Below, in pieces: positions 1 to 7,603 of a DNA stretch of 64,000 nt. The DNA lies in the NCBI GenBank assembly GCA_963790525.1, contig CAWBOV010000003.1:806001-870000 (forward strand), written 5' to 3'. The notes below the pieces were generated by a model that ran no database searches, was not told the DNA's origin, and was given only the letters and a program-made list of their open reading frames with translations. This DNA is from CAWBOV01 sp963790525. GTDB taxonomy: Bacteria > Actinomycetota > Actinomycetes > Mycobacteriales > Jatrophihabitantaceae. The translations under genes were made by a program, and so were the position numbers. The first letter of the stretch is position 1. The number at the start of each line of letters is the position of its first letter.

Positions 1-858
1 CGCGATCGGGATGTGCCCGTCTCGGTAGGCCTGTTCGGTTTGCCGGGCGACATCGAGTGGGTCGAGCAGGCCCAGGTTCAGTGGCGCTGACAGCAGCGAG
101 TGGGCCATCCAGGACTCACCTGACAGCATCGCGTCCTCGTACGGCCCGAAATCGGCGAGGCGTTCGGTCAGGAAAGTTCGTAGCGCGGTCTGCGCCTCAC
201 CGTGGGTGGCGGCGAAGCGTCGGGGTCCGTCCTGGCCCACGAAGCTGACGTCCCCGTCTCGCTCCCATCGGTCCAGATCTCGGCGAACTTCGTCGTCGAT
301 GTCGTCCTCGGTCGGCCACCAGGGTTGAGGCACATCGAGCTTCCCGGTCTTGGGTGGTGGTTGCCGGTTGTCGTGGTCGAAGTTCCAGGTCCCGCCAATT
401 GGCTGGTCGCCCTCCATCAGCAGGTCGTGTTCGTGACGGCTGCGGCGGTAGAAGTCCTCCAGCAGCAGTCGTCGCCGGCCTCGGGCGGCGGCCCAGTCCG
501 TGAACTCGGTGAACGTCGTCACGAAACCCCGGGCGTCCAAGACATCGACGGGCAGGCGGCCGACCAGGTTCAGTGCGACGCGACTGGTCGGATGCCGCAC
601 CGATACTGCCGCTGCCTTCGCGGCGTGACGCACGGCCGGCCCGTAGGACTCGGCCCGTACATAGGTGCAACTCTCGCCCATCTCCGCGGCCCGGTGCCGC
701 ATCGCCGACAGCACCAGATGAGCCTTCTGCCGATGAAAGCGGCGGCGCGCGAACACAGCCTTGGACTCGATCATCAGCACCGACTGGTCGGGCGCGTCGA
801 GGAAATGCGGACCGAGCTGATCACCGAACAACCAGCGAACCGACGGGCCCTGCGTCAT
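1..858 (-). CDS. FeS-type photolyase/cryptochrome-related protein, 3' end outside window
   Basis: The reading frame is open from an ATG at 858 to the window edge (286 codons), so the C-terminus, where this family binds FAD and a 4Fe-4S cluster, is missing. The N-terminus reads MTQGPSVRWLFGDQLG and continues with WNFDHDNR and a PWWPTEDD stretch. These are typical of the deoxyribodipyrimidine photolyase-related (FeS-BCP/CryPro, PF04244) family, which repairs UV (6-4) or CPD lesions with light. A GTG three codons upstream is an alternative start. The family call rests on remembered motifs; no alignment was run. Confidence 0.8.
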   Translation of the reverse strand, partial: MTQGPSVRWLFGDQLGPHFLDAPDQSVLMIESKAVFARRRFHRQKAHLVLSAMRHRAAEMGESCTYVRAESYGPAVRHAAKAAAVSVRHPTSRVALNLVGRLPVDVLDARGFVTTFTEFTDWAAARGRRRLLLEDFYRRSRHEHDLLMEGDQPIGGTWNFDHDNRQPPPKTGKLDVPQPWWPTEDDIDDEVRRDLDRWERDGDVSFVGQDGPRRFAATHGEAQTALRTFLTERLADFGPYEDAMLSGESWMAHSLLSAPLNLGLLDPLDVARQTEQAYRDGHIPIA

Positions 859-987
859 GCCGTTCACGTCGCTATTCTTGCTGACAAATAGGGCCCCCGA
901 ACAATTCTCGGGATGTCCATCCGGTCTCGGCGGGTCCGGCGGAGAATCCGAAGCCGAGCAATGCCGGAGGAGTTCGATCCTCGGCTA

Positions 988-1545
988 TCAGGAATACAGG
1001 CCGCTGACGCGCTCGCGGAGACCGGAGGCCATCCCGGCAATGGTGAGGGCGTCGACCAGCTCGCCGACGGAAGCGATGAGCCATCTGTGCCGGATCGGAC
1101 CGAGCCGAAGGCGGAGGTGCACTCGCGTCCGGATCGTGGATTCGCGCTCGCCGAGCGGTGTGAGCGTGAGTGACCAACTGACGTGCATCCGTCCTCGCTG
1201 GGAGGCGTACACCAGCGCTCTGGGTGGGTCGATGTGCGCGACGGTGAACGTTTCGCGCCGCCCCCCGTAGTCGGGGATGACGTCTCCGACGGCGAGGCCC
1301 TGCCAGCGCGGCTCGATCGCGCGGAGGGCGCGGCGCCGGCGGGGCAGGAGCCGCTCGACGGAACGCGGTAGGTACCACCCCGCACGTTGCTTGCCGAGTT
1401 GGACCAGCCACGGCCACAGCTGTTCAGGGGGCGCGCCGAGGGTGAAGGCACGATCCATCACCGCGTCGGGCGTCTGGACGATGTCATCGCCGACGCGGTC
1501 GGCGGCGACTTCTGCGGTCGTGGGTTCGACGGATGTGAACCTCAT
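988..1545 (-). CDS. SRPBCC-fold (START/Bet v1-like) protein
   Basis: 185 aa. The N-terminal half has the pattern of a polyketide-cyclase/SRPBCC ligand-binding fold (AFTLGAPPEQLWPWLVQLG, then a GLAVGDVIPDYGG turn), followed by alternating strands and a C-terminal helix. The ATG at 1545 overlaps the stop of the upstream MMPL exporter (ATGA), so the two are translationally coupled. The likely role is binding a small hydrophobic ligand; the substrate cannot be told. The longer frame that begins upstream is only a read-through of the exporter region in another frame. Confidence 0.8.
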   Translation of the reverse strand: MRFTSVEPTTAEVAADRVGDDIVQTPDAVMDRAFTLGAPPEQLWPWLVQLGKQRAGWYLPRSVERLLPRRRRALRAIEPRWQGLAVGDVIPDYGGRRETFTVAHIDPPRALVYASQRGRMHVSWSLTLTPLGERESTIRTRVHLRLRLGPIRHRWLIASVGELVDALTIAGMASGLRERVSGLYS

Positions 1546-3647
1546 GGCCGCACCACCGCGTCCGTCCTCGTGAGCGGCGATTCCTGCTCGTCCTCCGGAC
1601 CGTCGCCTCGCCGTCCTGGCAGCCACCAGTTGGCGTCGCCGAGGGCGGCGACGAGCGCGGGCGCGAGGATGCCCCGCACGATGGTCGCGTCGATGATGAT
1701 GCCCAGTGCGAGTGCGGTCGCCAGGATCTTGACGTCGGTGTCGGGCACGCGCGACAGGGCGATGAAGGCCAGGAACAGGATCAGCGCCGCTGAGGTGACG
1801 AGCCGTCCGGTACGGGCGACGCCATGGCGGGTCGCCTCGTCCGTGCTGTGGCCGTGGTCGTGTTCCTCCCGGATGCGCGACAGCAGGAAGACCTCGTAGT
1901 CCATGGAGAGTCCGAACAGGAAGGCGAAGACGGCTATCGGCACCCAGACGGTGATGGACCCTGATGCGGTCTGACCGAAGAGTTGCCTTGCGCCGAAGCC
2001 GTGTTGCCAGATGAGGACGGTGACGCCGTAGGCGGCCGCGACCGAGATGACGTTGAGGACGAGGGCCTTGACGGGAAGCACGATCGAGCGCAGGGCTCGG
2101 GCCAGCAGCAGGAAGGTGACCGCAATGATGATCAGCCCGATCCACCAGGCGTTGCCGTAGACCGCGGTGATGAAGTCGGCGTTCTGCGTGGGGATGCCGC
2201 CGACCTGGGCGTCGGCGTTTTCAGCAGCGCTGCGCACTGCCTTGGCCGTTGTCGTACCTGCACCGCTGGAGGAGTCCGCGCTGGTCCAGACATCGACGAT
2301 CGAGGCTGTCCCGCTGGTCCAGGATGGTGGTGCGACGGACGCGGCAACGCCGGGAATGCCTTGTGTCACCGCCACGATGCGTGTCGGATCGTTGGTCAGG
2401 ATCTCGATGGGCTGGGTCAGCCCGGCGCCGAGCCCGCTGCGTTCGACCTGGGTGATCGCGGTGGCGGCGCTGCCACCGGTGGAGGCCAGCGAGTCGTTGG
2501 ACGGTGATCCCAGTCGTAGACCGAGCACGGGAAAGGCCAGGGCGAGCAAAATCACCAGTGAGATTCCAGCCGCTGCCCAGCGGTGGGCGACGACCCATCC
2601 GCCGACGGTGCGCCACAGCCGACTTTCGGGATTGCTGGTGCGTCGGTTGGGCCAGGCCAGGCGCGGGCCCACGGTCAGCAGGAGAGCGGGCAGCAGTGTG
2701 AGCGCGGCGATCACGCTGATGATCGGAATCAGCAGGCCGGTGAAGCCGACACTGCGCAGGAACGGAACCGGCAGCGCAATGAGTGCGGCCAGACTGACTG
2801 CGACGGTGATCCCGGAGAACAGCACCGACCGTCCGGCGGTTGTCAGGGCCCGTTCGACGGCCTGGGCGTTGGTGGCTCCCGTGCCTTGTTCCTCGCGCCA
2901 GCGGGTCACGATGAGCAGTGCGTAGTCGATGGCCACGCCGAGCCCGATCAGCGACAGCAGATACTGGACGATGAACGAGACGTCCGTGATGCCGGTCAGC
3001 CCCCAGACGATCAGGAACGTGGTGAGGATCGAGACGGCGGCGACGATCAGGGGCATGACGGCCAGAAATGATCCGAAGACCAGCACGAGGACGAGGAGTG
3101 CGCCCAGTCCGCCGAAGAGGGTCTCGATCAGGACGTTGGCGCCGCCACCGCCACCGGTGGCAAGCGCGTCCTCGCCGGTCACCACCACGCGCGGCCCGTC
3201 CGGTTCGGTCACCTTCGCGGCAACCGCCTTCAGCGCGGGTAGCGCGATGGCGTAGCCGTCTGAGCCGGGAACCGGTCTCGGGTAGACGGCGACGACGCCC
3301 GTCCTGCCGTCGGCCGACAGCAGAGCCGGGATGTCGGCGTAGGAGGCCACCCGCGAGCCGGGTGCAGCCTTCCCGACCGCTGCGACGATCGGCGTGGCCG
3401 ATGCCGGAGCGAGCCGCCGCGTGGCATCGGTGACGACCAGCAGCACGGGCGCATTGTCGCCGCCGGAGCCGAACTGGCGCAGGATCTGCTGATTCGCCTC
3501 GTAGCCGTGCTGACCAGGGAGCCCGAAGTCGTAACTCAGCGCCGATGTGGCCTTGGGTGCGCCGTAGGCACCAGCGACGGTCAGCAGCAGCCAGGCGAGC
3601 AGCACCCACCGTCGGTGGGCGATGACGAAGCGAGCGAGAACTGTCAC
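1542..3647 (-). CDS. MMPL/RND-family membrane exporter
   Basis: 701 aa from a GTG at 3647 with GGAG eight bases upstream. It shows two repeats of the MMPL layout: an N-terminal helix, a large extracytoplasmic loop, then a helix bundle. The paired transmembrane signatures GLGVAIDYALLIVTR and FGLSMDYEVFLLSRIREE carry the Asp-Tyr pair of proton-coupled MMPL pumps. It is divergent from a marR gene across a 113-bp region with two palindromes, and overlaps the SRPBCC gene. The family exports lipids or drugs driven by the proton gradient; here it is probably MarR-controlled, with unknown cargo. Confidence 0.92.
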   Translation of the reverse strand: MTVLARFVIAHRRWVLLAWLLLTVAGAYGAPKATSALSYDFGLPGQHGYEANQQILRQFGSGGDNAPVLLVVTDATRRLAPASATPIVAAVGKAAPGSRVASYADIPALLSADGRTGVVAVYPRPVPGSDGYAIALPALKAVAAKVTEPDGPRVVVTGEDALATGGGGGANVLIETLFGGLGALLVLVLVFGSFLAVMPLIVAAVSILTTFLIVWGLTGITDVSFIVQYLLSLIGLGVAIDYALLIVTRWREEQGTGATNAQAVERALTTAGRSVLFSGITVAVSLAALIALPVPFLRSVGFTGLLIPIISVIAALTLLPALLLTVGPRLAWPNRRTSNPESRLWRTVGGWVVAHRWAAAGISLVILLALAFPVLGLRLGSPSNDSLASTGGSAATAITQVERSGLGAGLTQPIEILTNDPTRIVAVTQGIPGVAASVAPPSWTSGTASIVDVWTSADSSSGAGTTTAKAVRSAAENADAQVGGIPTQNADFITAVYGNAWWIGLIIIAVTFLLLARALRSIVLPVKALVLNVISVAAAYGVTVLIWQHGFGARQLFGQTASGSITVWVPIAVFAFLFGLSMDYEVFLLSRIREEHDHGHSTDEATRHGVARTGRLVTSAALILFLAFIALSRVPDTDVKILATALALGIIIDATIVRGILAPALVAALGDANWWLPGRRGDGPEDEQESPLTRTDAVVRP

Positions 3648-3699
3648 GGCGGTCTCCGATTCGACATTGATGCTAGGGCGGGTGGCCCGGCAGTCGTAC

Positions 3700-3734
3700 T
3701 ATCAACGTATTGATGGCACAGTATCAACATGTTG
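3700..3734. promoter_or_regulatory. Twin palindromic operator between exporter and marR
   Basis: Two short palindromes lie between the divergent genes: ATCAA-CGTA-TTGAT (3701-3714) and CAACATGTTG (3725-3734). Both begin with the direct repeat TATCAAC (3700 and 3722), so they sit 22 bp apart, two helical turns on one DNA face. Symmetric sites of this kind are typical MarR operators, so autoregulation and control of the pump are inferred. Confidence 0.55.
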
Positions 3735-3760
3735 TTGCATCGTCGAACGAGGGAGTGTCC

Positions 3761-4234
3761 ATGGCGGTGAAGCTCGCTGCGCGCGGGGTGCAGGTGTCGG
3801 TCGCCGAGTCGAGGCCCGAGGATCACCTCGCATACCTGCTCGCCCGGGTCCACCACCGGCTTCAGCAGGCGATGGATCGTGCCCTGCGCGAGGTCGACAT
3901 CACCCCGACCCAGTTCTACGCCTTGGCACACATCGCGCAGTCGCCCGGATTGAGCAGCGCCGAGCTGGCGCGGGGTCTGATGACGACGCCGCAAGCGGTC
4001 GCCACACTGATCAAACGACTGGCCGCGGCCGGCCTCGTCGAGCACGATCACCCCGGTCGAGGTCTGGCCGGAGCGGTACGGCTCACCTCGGCCGGAAGGG
4101 CGAAGCTTCGAGGGGCCGTGAAGGTAGCCGTCGCAGCGGAGAGCGCCGCGCTGAGCTCGATCTCGAGCGCGGATCAGACGCAGGTCACGATGATCCTGCG
4201 GTCCCTGCTCGACGGGCTGGACCCTGGCGTCTAG
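3761..4234 (+). CDS. MarR-family transcriptional regulator
   Basis: 157 aa. The ATG at 3761 is chosen because GAGGGAG ends seven bases upstream; a TTG/ATG at 3710/3713 would lie inside the operator. The winged helix is clear: ITPTQFYALAHIAQ, then SSAELARGLMTTPQAVATLIKRL (recognition helix) and the wing with GLVEHDHPGRGL. It forms a divergent pair with the MMPL exporter and probably represses it until an effector binds. Confidence 0.9.
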   Translation: MAVKLAARGVQVSVAESRPEDHLAYLLARVHHRLQQAMDRALREVDITPTQFYALAHIAQSPGLSSAELARGLMTTPQAVATLIKRLAAAGLVEHDHPGRGLAGAVRLTSAGRAKLRGAVKVAVAAESAALSSISSADQTQVTMILRSLLDGLDPGV

Positions 4235-4329
4235 ACCTCGGCCCGGCGGTCCCTTGGGCCACGGTCGGGCACCAGCTCGCCGGCAGAGCCTCCGAGCACC
4301 CGCCGGCCGGTCGGGCCGCCTCGATCACG

Positions 4330-4560
4330 GTGAAGACAGTCGACGTCGTACCTAGCTCGCCGGGTGACCCGCGCCGTGTGTTTCTCAGCTTGTCGCTGCT
4401 CCCGTTGACGATCTGCGGCATCATCATCGCTTCGGTCATCGGTCTGCTGATCGGGCCCCGTCGGGCCTGGCGCCACGCGAAGCAGTTGGCCAACCTTCCC
4501 GGTCTGGCTGCTGTCACCAGCTACATCACCATGAAAACGCTGACGTCTGACAGCAGTTGA
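4330..4560 (+). CDS. Possible small membrane protein in the 4235-4577 gap
   Basis: The 343-bp space between marR and the next gene holds one weak candidate: 76 codons from a GTG at 4330 with no clear ribosome site. It encodes one hydrophobic segment (LSLLPLTICGIIIASVIGLLI) followed by a basic stretch (RRAWRHAK). It could be a real small membrane protein, a degenerate fragment, or chance. I do not recognise a family. Confidence 0.3.
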   Translation: MKTVDVVPSSPGDPRRVFLSLSLLPLTICGIIIASVIGLLIGPRRAWRHAKQLANLPGLAAVTSYITMKTLTSDSS

Positions 4561-4577
4561 CCGTCGTGGTCCAAGAC

Positions 4578-5180
4578 TCACGCCGTTGTGGCCGCCCGGC
4601 CCGTTCCCGCGTCGTCGGAGGCGAGCCGGCGCGTGTAGGCCAGCGCGCGCAGGCCGAGGAGGATCGGCACGCCCCAGTTGAGCGCGAGCCGGAGCCCGAC
4701 CGGGAGGTCGTCGTGCGCCAGGCGGTATCCGGCGTAGGTGTGGCCGATGCCGGAGATCAGGGCGACGAGCCCCCAGGCCGTGCTGATCTTCTCGTTCACC
4801 GAGCGGAACACCGGTGAGTCCCAGTACGCCTCGGGAACCGACTCGCGGGCGTACTGCGCGGTGAACGGCATGACGACCAGCGAGCCCAGCATGATGAGGC
4901 CGAGCAGGATGGTGGTGCCCCCGCGCCCGTAGTCGGCGATGCGGTTGTTGACGGAGGCGTCGGCGGCGAAGGCGACCACGGCTAGGGAGGTGAAGCAGCC
5001 GACGCCTGCGACATCGATGATCTTGAAGCCGGCGGTTCCCCTGTTGGCGATCGCGATGCCGGCAGCGATGGCTGCCGAGACGGCGGCGGCGACTCCCGCG
5101 GCGTGCGACTCGTGGAATTCAGCGAGCAGGCTGAAGGCGAGCCAGGGGATCAGACTGAGCAGGATCTTCTTGCTGTTCAT
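4578..5180 (-). CDS. Polytopic membrane protein, function unknown
   Basis: 200 aa from the ATG at 5180, preceded by AAAGGA at good spacing; the longer upstream reading is not needed. About six hydrophobic segments are visible, starting with ILLSLIPWLAFSLLAEF and ending with GVPILLGLRALAYTRRL. The pattern recalls the intracellular septation protein A-like/VC0807-like membrane proteins of actinobacteria, but no catalytic motif is present. It stands between marR and the broken MFS gene, on the latter's strand. Confidence 0.7.
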   Translation of the reverse strand: MNSKKILLSLIPWLAFSLLAEFHESHAAGVAAAVSAAIAAGIAIANRGTAGFKIIDVAGVGCFTSLAVVAFAADASVNNRIADYGRGGTTILLGLIMLGSLVVMPFTAQYARESVPEAYWDSPVFRSVNEKISTAWGLVALISGIGHTYAGYRLAHDDLPVGLRLALNWGVPILLGLRALAYTRRLASDDAGTGRAATTA

Positions 5181-5268
5181 GGTGCGGTCCTTTCGTAGTG
5201 ACGCGATGTATTGGGCGTCGGTTGGTCCGCAGCGTCCGGTCGGAGCAGCGGGTCGGAGGTGGGTTCGG

Positions 5269-7348
5269 TCAGGAGGTCGCAGGCGCGGATGGGACGGGTC
5301 CGACTGCAGACTCACCGTCCAGGACGAAGCAGCGCGCGATGCGTCGCAGGGCCTCGTCCAGCGCCGGATTCTGCTGCTCGTCCCAGTCCTGCAGCCTGAG
5401 CCGGAGCCAGTCGCGTGCGGCGTCGACGAACTGCTCGACCTCGCGCCGTCCGGCGGCGGTGACGTTCAGGGCGTCGTCGCCTCCATTGAGGTAGCCGTGA
5501 GCTCGGGTCGTGTCGAAGGCCGGACGGAGGACGGGGCCGGGCAGGTGATGGTGCTTGGCGATCGCGGCGATGCTGGTCGGCTGCCCCTGGCGGACGCGGC
5601 TCGCGACGGTGGCGAGTGCCCAGGCGTCTGCCACTCCGATGGTGGTGCCGGCCGCCGCGGCGATCTCGAGGGCGGCGGCGCGGCCGGAGCCCCGCAGCAG
5701 GGCCGAGATCGAGCGCTCCAGTTGCGCCACCCGGTCGTCGCCGACGGGCATGCCGAACGCGTCGCCGAGGTCGCCGGCCGCGGCCTGGGACGTATCGCGC
5801 AGCGGAGCCTGCGGCAGGAACAGCGCCAGCACGAAGCCACCGAGGGCGACGGGAACGGCGGCCAGGAATACGACGTGCAGCGCGTGGGAGTACGCCCCGA
5901 CGACGGGAGCGATCGTTGCCGCGGGGTAGTGGTGCAGGGCCGCCGGGGTCTGCACCGCGGCCGGGCGGGACGCCGGGGGAGTGGATCGGCGCCGTGCGCA
6001 GCACGGGCGCCAGCGCGGTGGTGAAGACGGTGCCGAAGATCGCGGTGCCGAAGGAACTGCCGAGGGTGCGGAAGAAGCTCGACACCCGAGGTCGCCACGC
6101 CGAGGTCGCGGAAGTCGGCACCGTTCTGGACGATCACGGTGAGCACCTGCATCGACAGTCCGATTCCGATGCCGAAGACGAGCATGTCGGTGGCGAGGGT
6201 CCGGTACCCGGTCGTCGGTGTCAGCCGGGAGAGCAACCACAGTCCCGAGGCCATCACCACGAACCCGCTGATCGGGAAGATCTTGTAGCGCCGGTGTGGC
6301 CGACGACGACGCCGACGAACATGGATGCGGCGAACAGCCCGACGACCATCGGCAACGTCCGGACGCCGGAGGCAGTGGGCGAGACGCCTTTGACGTACTG
6401 GCTGTAGGTCGGCAGGAAGGTGAGCGCGCCGAGCATCGCGAAGCCGACGATGAACGCGAGCGCCACGCTGACGCTGAAGACGTGGGACTGCGGAACAGGC
6501 GCAACGGCAGCATCGGCTCGGTCGCGCGCGCTTCCACCGCGACGAAGACAGCGAACATCGCCGCGGCGAACAGGAACAGCCCGACGACGGTGAGCGAAGT
6601 CCACGCGTAGGTCCCGCCGCCCCAGCTGAGCGCGAGCGTCAGCGCGGCGGCACCCAGCGGAGACGAACCCGATCCCGGCGTAGTCGACCGCGGGCCGCTG
6701 CTGCGGTGCCGGTGAGCGCGGGATCATCCGTGCCGCCGCGAGCATGACCAGAGCCCCGAGCGGGATGTTGATGAAGAACACCCAGCGCCAGGACAGATGG
6801 TCGGTGAACAGACCCCCGAGCAGCGGGCCGAGCACGAGCGCCACCCCGAACACCGCGCCCAGTCCGCTCTGGTACTTCGCACGGTCGCGGACCGGCACGA
6901 CGTCGGCGATCACCGCCGAGGCGCTGACCGCTAGGCCGCCCGCGCCCAGGCCCTGCACGCCGCGCCAGGCGATCAGCCAGGTCATGCCGTCGGCGAACCC
7001 GCACGTGGCCGAGGCGATGACGAACAAGCCTGCCGACACCAGCAGCACCCGCTTGCGGCCGAACAGGTCACCGAGCTTGCCGGCGAGCACGGTCGACACC
7101 GTGTCGGCCAGCAGGTAGGCCGACACCACCCACGACAGGTGGTCGCCACCACCGAGGTCGCCGACGATCGTGGGCAATGCGGTCGAGACGATCGTCTGAT
7201 CGAGTGCCGACAGCAGCGACGCCACGAGGACGGTGACGAACACCAACCGAAGTCGCCGGCCGGTGACCGCGGCGGCAGGGCGGCTGTCGTCAGTCTGCTC
7301 GGCGGTCGTGGTCATGGTCTGTCCAGCGGTGGCCTTGGTCGTTGTCAT
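5269..7348 (-). pseudogene. DHA2-type (EmrB/QacA) MFS exporter with C-terminal winged-helix-like extension, frame-broken
   Basis: Reading from the ATG at 7348 gives a clear 14-helix DHA2 exporter: SALDQTIVSTALPTIVGDL (motif D1), GRKRVLLVSAGLF (motif A) and GPLLGGLFTDHLSWRWVFFIN (motif C). The product then continues through five frame changes near 6657, 6487, 6292, 6088 and 5985. Beyond the last helix (~5800) is a roughly 170-residue soluble tail with a helix-turn-helix-like segment (TSIAAIAKHHHLPGPVLRPAF) and a wing-like end. Sequence conservation persists across every frame, so indel errors are likelier than decay. It is divergent from a LuxR regulator at 7604. Confidence 0.75.
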
Positions 7349-7603
7349 GTCCTGGTCCTCGTACTCCGGTGTGCGTTCTGAACGGATCGCATTCAGTTCT
7401 AGGGCGTACGCAGGCTCGGACAGCTGTGCAGAATGCACAGTTCCCGCGCGCACGGCGCCCGCATGGCAGCGACGCATCGACCGCCGTCAGCGCGTAGTGG
7501 CGCTCAGGGGTTCCGCTGGGCACCCGGCGGTTGGCATACTCGCGCTGAAGATCACGTGGCGGTCTGCCTCAACAGGCCGCGTGTCAGCGGCAGGTGGGGC
7601 GCC

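Noticed and set aside
202..891. 229-codon plus-strand frame at the left edge
   Set aside because: Antisense to the photolyase-related protein, which has coherent motifs over all 286 codons.
3710..3760. Upstream TTG/ATG start for marR
   Set aside because: It would start inside the palindromic operator without a ribosome site, while GAGGGAG serves ATG 3761.
7433..7603. Extension of the first LuxR protein to an upstream Met
   Set aside because: The extra ~57 residues (Arg/Ala/Pro-rich) overlap the divergent promoter region and lack family similarity.
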